Numbered from the stretch's first letter, positions 34,075 through 44,908 are shown. The stretch is 64,000 bases of DNA from Lichtheimia corymbifera B2541 (GCA_000697475.1 JNEU01000829.1:40926-104925); one strand, 5' to 3'. Notes: generated by a model not told the origin, from the sequence alone. Made by a program: numbers and translations.

Positions 34075-36314
34075 TCAATCGTTGGCTTTAGAATGTATGG
34101 ATTGCTTCTCGGTTACAATCTTGTATATATGTGCAAATGTAATCTACATCAATCTCTCATGTGAGCCCATTGTACAGCACTAACCGGCCACCACGTCCAT
34201 CTTACCTTGTCATTTTCAATATTTTCCCGTAAACTAGCCAATGCAGCTTCTCGAAAGAGGTTGTCCAGATCAGCACCTATAAAATCCATACCATGTCAAC
34301 CTCCTGAATAAGAGCGCGCTCTCTCTCCCCCATCTTCTCACCTGTCCATCCTTGTGTCATTTGTGATAATTGCTGTCGTTCCTCTTCAGCTAGTAGAGTA
34401 GGCATTTTCTTTCCCAAGCCATCGATGATTTGTAATCGTTGCTTTATAAAGGAACATACATTGAGTGTGGTTGTTGTATACGTAGTCATCACTTTTTTTC
34501 TTACCTCAGCATCAGGGATCTGTACATGGATATGTTCATCAAAGCGGCCTGGGCGAAGCACTGCAGGATCCATCACATGGATACGACTGGTGGCTAAATG
34601 AGGGTCATGAATATATATATCCTGCAAGTCGTAAAACGTGATCACACTTACCACCAACAACGAGTACATCGATATGCGCTGAACTTGATCTCTTTTTGGT
34701 CAATAAGCCATCCATTTCTATGTTGACCTTTAAGTTTCCTGCCATAGCAACGGTTTCGTAAATATATACATACCTGTCAAAAACCCAGTAACTATGCGAT
34801 CACTCGTATTTTCAGACGTTGAGCTCGTTCCACGTTTTGGTAACAGCATGTCAATCTTTAAAATAACCACGTGAGAAAGCAAGCCTCTCAATTGCTGTTT
34901 CCCTCCTACCTGATCAATAAAAAGTATACAAGGAGCATTGGATCGTGCTTGGGCAAAGAGCTTTGCAAGATTCTTTTCAGATTCACCAACCACCTTGGAC
35001 CGTACTTGGGAACTCTGCGTATATAACATAGCATCATTTAGTAAATACAAAGACGGTGGACGTATATATGACTCTACCTCGACAAACATAAAGTTGACAC
35101 CTGCTTCATAGGCCAATGCACTGCATAGCATAGTTTTACCCACACCTGGTGGACCGTAGACAAGGATACCTCTGGGCGGTGATATGCCTAGACTTGAGTA
35201 GGATTCCGGATGATGGAAGGGATGAATCACAGATGCCTAATAATAAACGTCAGCTTTTAGAGCAAAGAAGAGGATAATCCCTTACCTTGAGTTCATGAAT
35301 AATCGGATCAAGACCAAAGATTTCTGAAAACTTGACATGTGGCACTCGGTATTCGGACAATGTGGATGGTTTAACATGTTCAAGTGCGCGTTGGAATTGT
35401 TCAAAGTTGGCCGTTGATGCATCCTTTTGTCGCACAAGTTCCAAAATGACCTGGGTACATAAAAGCTGCATATCACTCGGTACAAAGCCATGCGTCACTT
35501 TTGATATCCTTTCAAGCACCAAGGGTCGATCAGAAACATCCAAAGGCAACTCTATCCATTCATTAATCTCCTATCAAAAGGATACAGCGACGATCACACC
35601 TACTTTGTGTCATGATGTCTAGGATTTCGTATCTTGCGGCGGGGGGATTGATGATGATTTCCTGAATGTCGTCGAGGCGTCCAGAACGAAGAAAGCATGG
35701 ATTGACTGCATGTAAACGACTCGTGACACCTAGACATCCATCCTATCAGCCGTCGCTTAATCACTTTACATTGTCCAACTTACCGATGATATAGAGAAAC
35801 GTTTGATCACGATCAATCACCGAAAGCAATGCTGACGCTACTTTGACTTCTTGACCAGCCAACATGTCCATTTCATCCAAAACAACTATACAATCTTTGG
35901 CATCCTTAAAGAAATCCAGTAGCTTGGCTTCACTTGCACCTTGCTCTATGCATATCCTATGTCAATATCGATCCCATTGTACTACCAGCATCTACATACC
36001 GCTTTGGAAAATGTCAGGGCCATTGAGTACACGATAAGGCAATCCAGAATGATCTATTGCAAGGAATATAGTATAAGCATAGATATACATATGCATGTGA
36101 TGGATGACTCACGTGCAATAGCTATTGCTAGACACGTTTTGCCACAACCCGGTTTGCCATACAGCACAAGACCCTTCGATCGTGGTAACAATGGGATCCT
36201 GGCGGATGCCGATTGGGCAGTGGCGATAGCGTTGACGACATGCTGTATCAAATCGTGACAACCTCCAATGTCTTTTTGGACTCGTGCGATCCAAGCGTTG
36301 GTGTCAATGGTCAT
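34075..36314 (-). CDS. Tandem AAA ATPase of the Cdc48/AFG2 group (SPATA5L1-like)
   Basis: Two AAA domains in tandem, as in Cdc48-like unfoldases; the closest family by layout seems to be AFG2B/SPATA5L1, linked to ribosome maturation. The N-terminus, MTIDTNAWIARVQKDIGG, leaves almost no N-domain. D1 has Walker A GKPGCGKT and Walker B CIVVLDEMDML, then NPCFLRSGRLD. D2 has Walker A GPPGVGKT, Walker B CILFIDQIDML and DPAVLRPGRFDEHI. D2 therefore has Gln where the catalytic Glu is expected; the codon is CAG at an exon end. At least ten exons. The 3' end is uncertain: the chosen last intron (GTAAGA to GATGTAG) gives a tail ending at 34075, but reading through would stop near 34150. The first in-frame ATG is used as start. 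Confidence 0.8.
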
Positions 36315-36436
36315 TCAAGTTGTAGCTGTCAAATAGGTGGGTAGGCAGCGGGAAAAAAGAAATATCAATTGTTACAAAACCGCATAAAGGCCAATTCCTT
36401 TTTTTATTCAAACTATCACACACGCACACTCTTTCT

Positions 36437-37821
36437 TTAGCATCTTTTAGCACGCCGACGACGTAATGTACCGTTGGCCACCTTTTCTTGCCGAGTGACA
36501 CGACGTGATCGCATATGAGCATGGCGGTTACGATACGAATCCACCGCACGTTGAATTAAACCTCTTCGACCACAAAGTTGTTCTTGATTCAGCCAACATA
36601 ATTTCCATCCAAGTTCATTACAGCTGGTCTCATATTCCCAACGATTGCCATCATATTCTTCCTTGTCCACATTGGCTCGTGGATAAATCTATGCAGCATA
36701 GAGTAATGAGTCTCATGTGTATATGCAAATAAAAAAGATGATGTTATACTACATACTGCATTGACCATGCGGAAATCAAGTGGAATGTCTTCAAGTGGAC
36801 AATTTGCTGCATCGGTGCGCACTGTATATTCCTTGACAAGACGATCATGCGAGTACAAGAATGTAATATGTTCAATTCCATTGATAGTATGAGCCACAGG
36901 TTCATGAGCAGAAAGTGAGACCACTGATGCGACCGATGGCTGAGATGATGTACGTCGGCGATACGTTCTTCCAGGTGTTGATTTTCTGCGTCCTGTGGAT
37001 GATGGTTTGGTAATAGCATTATTATTTTCAACAAGGTTGGATCCAATGGCTATGCTGTGTCGATTTGCACGATTCATGTTGGGTTGAGAAGGAGGAAACG
37101 GCCATAAACTTGACATGTCAAAAGGATTCATCTCGGGTGGAGATTGATGTTGTTTGCCCAAGGTTGTATTATTATTAGTATGGGTGGAGGGAATACCATT
37201 AGTAGGATGGCTGGGTGTCATGCCGAGCCATGGAGGAGGAAAATGCTGTTGTTGTTGTTGTTGTTGTTGTTGTGTAAATGCCAATGACGATGGATGATGA
37301 TTCCCCGTAGCAGGTGATTCAACAGGTGGTGTAGGAGGGAAAAAGACACCAGCAGCAGATGCAGTGGAAGTGATACCTTGGTTGGGTGCAGCAGCATTGC
37401 TTTGTTGCCAGCCTAACGGCATTTGCCAAGCCTTGTCAAACGATAACCCGAATGTGGATGGAATACCTGCACTTGTGTTGTTGATATTTGGTTGTGATTG
37501 TGGATTGACAGATGTTTGCAAAAGCGACAAGCATGAATTCGTATCCAGCGGATCCACCAACTCGGATTGTTGTGGTTGTTGTGGTTGTGGCGGTGATGTA
37601 TTATCATTACAAGTGGTGAACATGGGCATGTTTATATGATTGTTGCTTGCCGACAAGAGAGCATCTTGTGGTGACATGAACCCACCAAACAGCTTATCTT
37701 TGTTGGGCGTCGTAGGGTCACTAGCAGGCATAGAGGTATCTCCACCACCAGTAGTCTCAGTGGGACCCATAGCTTGGGCAAGAGCAACGGCTACATCGAG
37801 TGGATCAGACGTGGGGTCCAT
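36437..37821 (-). CDS. DUF8032-like conserved fungal protein
   Basis: The N-terminal 270 residues are disordered, rich in Pro/Asn/Gln/Ser, with a run of nine glutamines. A short basic stretch (GRRKSTPGRTYRRR) follows. The conserved part starts at HTINGIEHITFLYSHDRLVK, crosses an intron after FRMVNAV, and continues through EEYDGNRWEYETSCNELGWK, RRGLIQRAVDSYRNRHAHMR and SRRVTRQEKVANGTLRRRR to the stop. This matches, from memory, a domain (DUF8032) found in many fungi; its function is unknown, and the basic, Arg-rich end suggests nucleic-acid contact. The start MDPTSDPLDVAVAL at 37821 was chosen. The frame extends to 37938, but that part looks like leader. Stop at 36437-36439. Confidence 0.75.
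37246..37274. repeat. (TTG)n microsatellite encoding poly-Gln
   Basis: Tandem TTG units on the plus strand, read as CAA on the minus strand, encode the glutamine run of the DUF8032-like protein. Confidence 0.85.
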
Positions 37822-38032
37822 TGTAGTATTTGTTTGCTTTTGATGTTTGTTGACAAGCGTAAACAAAGAAAGAAAGGCAAATTGATCATCGCGATCGATT
37901 TTTTTGTCTCGTTCTCGGCAAATAAGGTCTGAAACCACAAGGTAAAACTATGGATAAATGCTTTTTATTTTATACATGTATTTCTAATGCACAAATGTAA
38001 ACTCTCCGATCCATTATCAATCACTATTACTA

Positions 38033-38864
38033 CTACTGCTGCTGATGCTCCTTGAGATATTGCTTGATCTTTTTCCGAAGTTGACCTTCCGTCAATTGCA
38101 TAACATTGAGTTCCTTGTCCCAAAACATGGCTTGATAATCATCACCGTGCTTCTCAATCAGTTTTTCAATCCAATTCTGCTGGTATCCAGATTGATACTT
38201 GACATTCTTGACACCATTTTTGGCTTGTTCCTCGAGTGCTTAAAAAAGAAAAACGAAAACGTCGGTTGGTTTCAGATTGTCTCTACCATATCGGTCCTCA
38301 TATATACCTCGAACAACATCTGTTTTTGCTTCCACGGGTGCTGGCTCCGCATCAAGAATATCATTGTGTGATTTGGCTTCACCCACAATAACACGGATAA
38401 CATTGCCTTCGTCATCACGTTGAATAAGACCTTCACCAGGCTTCAATGTCTTTTTCAGCTCTTCAATATCATCATCTTGTAATTCACGTGGTTCTTGATC
38501 TTCCTCCATTGCTTCTTCAGCAGCAGGGTTGGTATCGGGGTTGGCTTGTTCTCGGCCACCAGCTGTGCGATTGAGAGAAGTTAACAGACCAAGTCGTCGG
38601 TAACTAACAAATGAATACCAGTTAAACACAATCCAAATGATAATCCCTATTATCGACCTACTTTTGCATAAGAGTCTGCTTCTTGTCCCAGTTGGCTTTA
38701 ATAATAGCATTGCCCTATTGATCAAGGTCAGCGTTAGACGATCGGATCTGGATTGTGTCTCTATTGAAACATGCCTTGATCTTGTAATTCTTGTGCTTGT
38801 CAGCTGTCCTCCGAGTCAATTTCTTGCCGGATCGTTGTGTGCGTCGTTTTCGTGGAGTTGCCAT
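38033..38864 (-). CDS. NOP16: Nucleolar ribosome-assembly factor NOP16
   Basis: Nop16 takes part in 60S subunit assembly in the nucleolus. The start, MATPRKRRTQRSGKKLTRRT, is strongly basic. After a GC-AG intron comes GNAIIKANWDKKQTLMQ, then NYRRLGLLTSLNRTAGG, both family hallmarks. An acidic middle leads to LKPGEGLIQRDDEGNVIRVI, and the last exon reads QSGYQQNWIEKLIEKHGDDY and AMFWDKELNVMQLTEGQLR, the conserved end. Four exons. The first intron begins AAG|GCATGT; no GT donor keeps the frame, so a GC donor is required. A run of Gln ends the protein, with stop TAG at 38033-38035. About 220 aa. Confidence 0.92.
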
Positions 38865-40456
38865 AGTGAATGTTTAAATGAGTTGTGTGAAGGAGGAGGG
38901 GTGTATGTGTGTCGAGAACAAGGAAGCCGCTGGACGAGAAAAAATATGCGCTTGAGTTGTGTGACGCTGATGCAGAAAGCCCTTTTTGTGTCAATTTAGA
39001 TCGCTGAGGGTCAATTTAGGGAAAAGTTGATTTGTGAGTAGCAAAGCATACCTTTGAGTAAATTCATTCAACGTCTCGCTTATAGACAAGGCGGTCATGG
39101 GTCAATGATTGAATCTTATACAGTAGTGGGATACGCAGACCTACACGGATGTCATTATTAAAAAGAGCCTAAGAATGCCCTTACACATACAAACCATTCG
39201 ATGATTGTATTATCACCTACCCTAATTTGCCCCGGTTTATGCTTGGACAGACTCAATCCTGGTATCCCATCATCCTGTGTATCAGCTCATGCACCAATTT
39301 ATCGATCCATCATCTCCAATAAACATGTTACATATCACGCATTCCTTCCCTTTGTCATCAGATCACTCTTCTTTGACGCATACAAAGTTGAAGCTACAAG
39401 GATTTTGTGCGTATTTCATTTCTTCTTGTAGCTTTGTGAATAGTAGTAGATGCTGATTCTGTGGTCATTCATAGTGCTTCATTGTTATCCTGCTCTCATT
39501 ATCGTCGTGGTCAGCAATGTGCTGTCGGATGCTACTATCAACGTAAAGCCTAATAATACTGTTTGGTGGGTCACCTACTCATACATCACCAAAAGTTGGA
39601 TTCGGTGCCATGGCCTTCCGTCGGATGCTGAAATTGGCAACAAAGCAACGACCTTCTTAGGTTAGCAGTTGTACTCCAAAATCAGAAAACACAGAGCTTT
39701 GGTTGATCATTCCTAAAGACTGATCTCCTCGTTCTCTTGACCAAGTTGTAAAATGGAAGCGAAGAAACTCAGGCACCGTGCATTATTATGCATGAATGAT
39801 TTAAGCTGCCATTAATCAACTACATACTATTCCTCTCTTCCATAGGAACTAATTTGCTTAGTTCCTATGCTGTGATCGGTATTTCACTATCAATGCTTAC
39901 AACGAAGGAAAGGGTTATCGATTTATTGTATTCTTTGTTGACATTGATTACTATAAAAAAGTGTTTTGATCGACACTGCATTCGATTCATAGAGATCAGC
40001 ATCGTTGTACATGGGAGGGGATGACAATTTTTTTGCTCTCCTTGGTGGTATGGAGGTGATGCATAATAAGATGTGACTTTTTGGGGGCCTAGACTTGACC
40101 ACAGGAAGGAAGGAGACCAATGTGCTCCTTGCCACTTTGTGCAACTTTACTTGCTTTGGTATTTCCATGGAAGTTTTTTTCCAAGAGCGTCAAAGAAGAA
40201 AAAGCTTCTATTCTTCTTTTGCGGTTGTGTTGTATCGGTCTGTCCTACTTGCATTGAACGCCTAACTATTCCCCGCTCTCCTCTTCTCTCTCTTTCTTAC
40301 ACACAAACACACTTTTTTGACGCCAAGGCAAAACGACAGCGTCTACTCATTCAACGGCTACTAGCTTGTACGAATATACACGAGCGAACACCATTCCACC
40401 TTCCTCGACTTGCACAATCGCGGAGCGCACGCCGACGATGTCAGTGGACCAGTAAT
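38865..40456. other. Intergenic, 1.6 kb, with one perfect stem-loop
   Basis: Open frames here (39201-39431, 39450-39665, 40073 onward) have no motif support. The interval should hold the divergent promoters of NOP16 and the HSF-type gene. A perfect 12-base inverted repeat at 39841-39869 is listed separately. Pyrimidine-rich sequence lies at 40270-40310. Confidence 0.5.
39841..39869. repeat. Perfect 12-bp inverted repeat with 5-base loop
   Basis: The arms CATAGGAACTAA (39841-39852) and TTAGTTCCTATG (39858-39869) are perfectly complementary around TTTGC. It could form a hairpin or be a two-fold protein site. It lies about 590 bases ahead of the HSF-type start. Confidence 0.7.
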
Positions 40457-42250
40457 ATGATTGACGGAACAAGTACAGACCATCTTCCTCAACATGATGC
40501 TCTCAACCGTATCATCAGAACGAATCCAACCAACAACAGCAACGACGACCATGACGAATCACGGTAATACTCGGCTCTCTATTGAACACAAGTTGATATT
40601 GATTCCCCTTGTTTTCAAAGCCATGATAACCTAATAGAATCGACTGAGCAAAGCCCAGCAGCAGTTTCAGGAACCAATGATGCAGATAGTTCCTCTGGTT
40701 CCGTTATGAGGACACAAGCAGCCTTTGTCAACAAACTATACAAGTATGTCACACACTCTCTTTATCCTTCACTCTCTATTCACACACATCAAATAGAATG
40801 CTGGAAGATCCATCCATTCATCATCTTATCTCATGGTCTGAGAATGGCGAATTGTTCAGCGTCAGCAACCCAACATCTTTCTCCAAGGTGGTTCTTCCTC
40901 AATACTTTAAGCACAACAACTGGCAAAGCTTTGTTCGTCAACTCAATAGTAAGTTGCCTATGAAGAGGAGTGCTCTACCTTTATCTCATCTCCATGTATA
41001 TATATATATATATTTTAGTGTATGGGTTTCATAAAGTCAATGACATGATCCATTCCAATCTCACGAATGAAAACCAAAACTGGGAGTTCCGACATCCTTC
41101 TTTCAAACGAGGAGCCGTGGATGATCTCAAAAACATCAAGCGAAAAAGTGCCAAATCCCGTCATCAATCTCAGTCGCGTATGCATTTGCCGACCTCACAG
41201 TTCAGTGATGCAGACGACTACCTCTATGGACCCATGTACAAGCGAATCGTCAGCACAGAAGAACGTTTGCATAATGCGTTGGCGGCGTTTGAAGTGTTGC
41301 AGAACGAAGCAACGACGTTACGCAATGTCATCTCCGGTCAGCAAGAGGTGAGCAAGGAGAGAAGGTGTGGGATCGGTGAATTTCACAATTTGTTTGACAA
41401 AGAATGGATGGACGGATGGATTCTTCTAGATCATTAGTGGTGTTGTAAGTCTGCTGATGTCACTCTATCAAAAACAAGGTAAGGACACAGATGATTGGAT
41501 CCATCATGTGATCTGATGACCTCTTACTCCTACATATAGGTGATACACCACACATTATAAAAGGTAAAACTGGATACTCTTTGGAATGCTTGGGATAATA
41601 ACAAATTACATAGCCGAAGGGATCCAGAAAAGAATCAAGGTCTTGTCAGATCAAATGGCTTCAATACCACCTACATCCTCCCGCTTTGCTCCAGACATGT
41701 CACAACAGCAACGATTACCATCCATCACTTCAGGGCCGTCTTCATTTGCAAATGGATTTGATACGACCACGACCACAACAACAACAGCCACTACCACCAG
41801 CACCATGAGCTATCCTACTGCTTCACCATACAACAACAACAATAACAACAATACCCCAGACCCTGTACCTACTCGAATATCTTCATCATCACTTCAAGGC
41901 AATGTCCACGATAACAATGCACCGCGACTACCTTTAAGCGAGTCAACTTTTCTGAATGGCAACGGTAAGAGGAACATGATGGCTTTACGTTCTATTCTTA
42001 TACTCTATCTTTTAGGAAATGATAATCATATACAAAGGCATTCGTCCATTCTCAGCTTCGGTAGCCGGTCTCAACTATTAAATCCACAGCTACCATCCTC
42101 GCAATCTTTCTCATCATCGATATCCCCCAGTAAGTTTCACCTCCGTCTTCCTCATTGACTGGCATGTCCATCTTGCTGACAAGATAAACAATGTTAGGTC
42201 AAAGTGCAAAAGGAAAAGGAGTGAAAAGGATCCGAGCAGAAGATTTATAA
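40457..42250 (+). CDS. HSF-type DNA-binding transcription factor
   Basis: Heat-shock-factor-type proteins bind nGAAn repeats or related sites. After a short acidic, Asn-rich N-terminus the winged-helix domain begins at [20 protein letters not shown]. It continues [20 protein letters not shown] and [19 protein letters not shown], which contains the recognition helix, and ends [15 protein letters not shown] coiled-coil region follows ([20 protein letters not shown], later [15 protein letters not shown]), then a Ser/Thr/Asn-rich tail with TACAAC/ACC microsatellites. The last exon ends KRIRAEDL with TAA at 42248-42250. About nine exons, two of them very short (41540-41565 and 41615-41642). No response-regulator receiver domain was seen, so it is not a complete Skn7. 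Start: first ATG in frame after an upstream ATG that stops after four codons. Confidence 0.87.
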
Positions 42251-43199
42251 CCAAGTGTTGGATGCTGGATCTCTTTGCAACGACGGTATCATGGAGCAAC
42301 GGTGTTTTTGTTTTGGATCAGAGAGCTTTCTATACCTATACCTTGAACAATCCTTGGCCCATTTTGTAACCCTTCTTGATGATGGATTCATAGAATAAAT
42401 TGTCTGGATGGTCTCCGATACGTGTGCATGTGTGAGCAATCATCAGGCCGTAAAACTTGTATATCTGCGTGTTCTTGTTGTATCATGTACCTTACTACAT
42501 ATAAGCCTTGCCCTCTGAAATGGTTGGATCACTGGTATCATTTGTCACCTGTTATGCTCGCTAAAGCTTCCTAGTTACATAACAGCTGACAGATGCGATT
42601 CGCGAACGCTTTATGATGTATGATGTCCACCAATAATAATGCTGGATACAGAAGCTTGCTTCATTAAGTTTAAGGAATGACCTCTTCATATACCGTGCCT
42701 ACCTATGACAATTTTCAGCAAACGTTATCTTATGCAACCTTACATGAGAACGAACCATTCCATACATAACGCAGGCGGACGGACCTTACTATAGGGGAGC
42801 GATCCATTGTTGTGATGTAGCTTGAGACCGTTAGTAGCTCTCACACGGTCATGCGTTTGTAAGCTTAGTGATGCATGCGTATTATAAACCATTGAACGAC
42901 AACGAATAAACATAAGGCTCTCTTCCCAACTTCTTACCTTAGGGTACGGATGGACACGGTTTTGTCAAAGCGCTTGTTACCCTAGTGGTATTGAAGGAAG
43001 GACAGGTTGGCGACCGCGTTTTATGTATTTTTCTCCAACGTGAGAGTCTCCCTTGTGTATCTTATCCCTATGCACATTGTATCGCACGTACGTTGTGGGT
43101 GGTGTTCAGTTAGTGTAAACGCTGAGCATCACTGCAGTTGAAGATCCCATGCAACACCATTATGCACTTTAAACCAATAGTATTGTACGGTCCAGGTGG
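42251..43199. other. Intergenic, nothing recognised
   Basis: This lies between the HSF-type gene and the repeat island. Only short open frames without support are seen. Confidence 0.5.
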
Positions 43200-43456
43200 C
43201 TGTGTTACCCAAACAAGTCGCTCTGCATCTTGAGCTCTATTGAGGTCTAACTGATGACGATAAACAAAGACCACTCTCCATATAGCATAACGCTTACAGC
43301 ATATGTAAAACATAAAGGTGCCTGTATCTCTAAACTTTACAATGAAGCGTGGGCTCTTCAATCGAACAAAGTTGCGCGGCTGGGTGAAGCGCACCTTGTG
43401 TAGAAGTTTCACGATCGTCGTGGCCATTCTCAGATTCACCCAATGTCACCACCAGC
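43200..43456 (+). repeat. Left arm of a long inverted repeat (repeat unit copy 1)
   Basis: The inner part, 43270-43456 (187 bases), is the reverse complement of 43501-43687 with only two mismatches seen, both C versus T. The outer part, 43200-43269, still pairs with 43688-43759 but is much more diverged. Within it an ATG at about 43342 opens a short frame reading MKRGLFNRTKL that recurs in the other copies. The mirrored open frames on opposite strands at 43110-43439 and 43518-43718 are a direct result of this repeat. Confidence 0.92.
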
Positions 43457-43500
43457 CAAAGTAGATCGTGAGTCGACCTCTTGAATTTTTTTTCGACGAA
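43457..43500. other. 44-base spacer of the inverted repeat
   Basis: The spacer joins the two arms and contains a T8 run and a GTCGAC site. It shows no internal symmetry of note. Confidence 0.8.
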
Positions 43501-43759
43501 GCTGGTGGTGACATTGGGTGAATCTGAGAATGGCCACGACAATCGTGAAACTTCTACACAAGGTGCGCTTCACCCAGCCGCACAACTTTGTTCGATTGAA
43601 GAGCCCACGCTTCATTGTAAAGTTTAGAGATACAGGCACCTTTATGTTTTACATATGCTGTAAGCGTTATGCTATATGGAGAGTGGTGTTTGCTCATTGT
43701 CAAGTAGGTAGACCCTGATAGAGCGAAAGATGCAGAGGCACGTGTTTGTGTAACACAGC
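43501..43759 (-). repeat. Right arm of the long inverted repeat (repeat unit copy 2)
   Basis: This mirrors the left arm. 43501-43687 pairs almost perfectly; 43688-43759 pairs with gaps and substitutions. The outer match ends at GTAACACAG on this side and its complement on the left side. Confidence 0.92.
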
Positions 43760-43789
43760 TCATTTGCATGATACTTCACAATGAACACC

Positions 43790-43951
43790 CTTTTCCATAT
43801 AACATCACGCTTACAGCATAGTAAAAACATAAAGATGCCCATAACAAAAAATTCTACGATGAAACGTGGGGTCTACAATCGACCAAAGTTGCTCGTCGGG
43901 TCCGAAAGTAACTTGTCTAGAAGTTTCACGATCGAGGTGGCCAATCTCGGG
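43790..43951 (+). repeat. Diverged third copy of the repeat unit
   Basis: Same orientation as the left arm. It shares CATCACGCTTACAGCAT-like, ACATAAAGATGCC-like and AAGTTTCACGATCG-like blocks in the same order and spacing. The short frame here reads MKRGVYNRPKL and later SFTIEVANL, against MKRGLFNRTKL and SFTIVVAIL in copy 1. Confidence 0.8.
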
Positions 43952-44194
43952 GACGCTCCCATCCATTCATCATTTCTTATATATTTGGGCCGTTCGCATT
44001 CAAAGTTTTCATAATGAATCATATGGCTTTTAAATGAATGGAATTGATCAGCATGATGTAGAGAACCTTCTTACCAGGTTTCAAGTTCGAGAGTGTGAAT
44101 CCCAAGGTAAGTCATAGTAATTGACATTTCATGAATTTGGGCGGGTGCGGAAATTCCGTCCATCATAGTGAACCCCACATTATACCCCCCCCCA

Positions 44195-44310
44195 TTTCAA
44201 AATTTTCAAATGAAGTGTGGGTTCTTTATTAAGACAAAGTTGATCAGCATGCCCGAATGCATATTGTGTGCAAGTTTGAAATTGGAGGTGGGCAATCTCA
44301 AGATCATGGA
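44195..44310 (+). repeat. Highly diverged fourth copy of the repeat unit
   Basis: ATGAAGTGTGGGTTCTTTAT, an ACAAAGTTG block and GGAGGTGGGCAATCTCAAG line up with copies 1 and 3. The frame reads MKCGFFIKTKL and later ASLKLEVGNL. The 5' third of the unit is not recognisable here. Confidence 0.6.
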
Positions 44311-44529
44311 TCAATTACAGTGTTCATGCATTTATATGACAGTATCTGACAGCTCAACCCACTTTGATTTCCAGCTCTTCCACTCCCACCTTCTTGTCTT
44401 TCCTCTCATTCTCAATTGTTGCCCATTCAAGTACAACTACCACTATTACGTTGCTTCAATCCAACATGTCGATCCTGCAACTGTCTTGATTCGATTGCCT
44501 TTGACTGAATGGCAACTCCATGGCGTGTG

Positions 44530-44775
44530 CACAGCCGCCTTATCACTCTTCTACAACACAACACACGAGTCTCTTGACACAAAGTACGTTCTTGCACATT
44601 CCTCTGCCACAACCAATCGTCACAGCAGCCGCCATTAGCAAGGCCTCCACTCCATCGTCTCATGCAGCGTTCACAGCCTTGTCACTCTACTATAACACAC
44701 GCGCCTGCATACTTTTCTGCCGCGACCACGTAGCAACAGTTGCTATTAGCAAGGCCTTTAGTCCATTGTCTCACA
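44530..44775. repeat. Imperfect tandem duplication of about 105-135 bases
   Basis: Copy A (44530-44664) and copy B (44671-44775) share ACAGCC..TATCACTCT-like, TTCTGCC..AACC-like and ATTAGCAAGGCC..TCCAT.GTCTCA blocks in order. Copy B is shorter. No gene is recognised across it. Confidence 0.65.
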
Positions 44776-44908
44776 TTACTTGCAGCAACTTGATTTGACA
44801 CATACGATTCCAATAGATGGGATATCATATCAGCTATCACAATACAAGTAATCTTCACCTAGTTATGCATCAATGAAATGACCAAGAAAGAGATGGATCA
44901 GCAGCAGG

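Noticed and set aside
43110..43718. Two similar 67-109 codon genes on opposite strands
   Set aside because: They are the mirror images made by the inverted repeat and show no splice sites or known domain.
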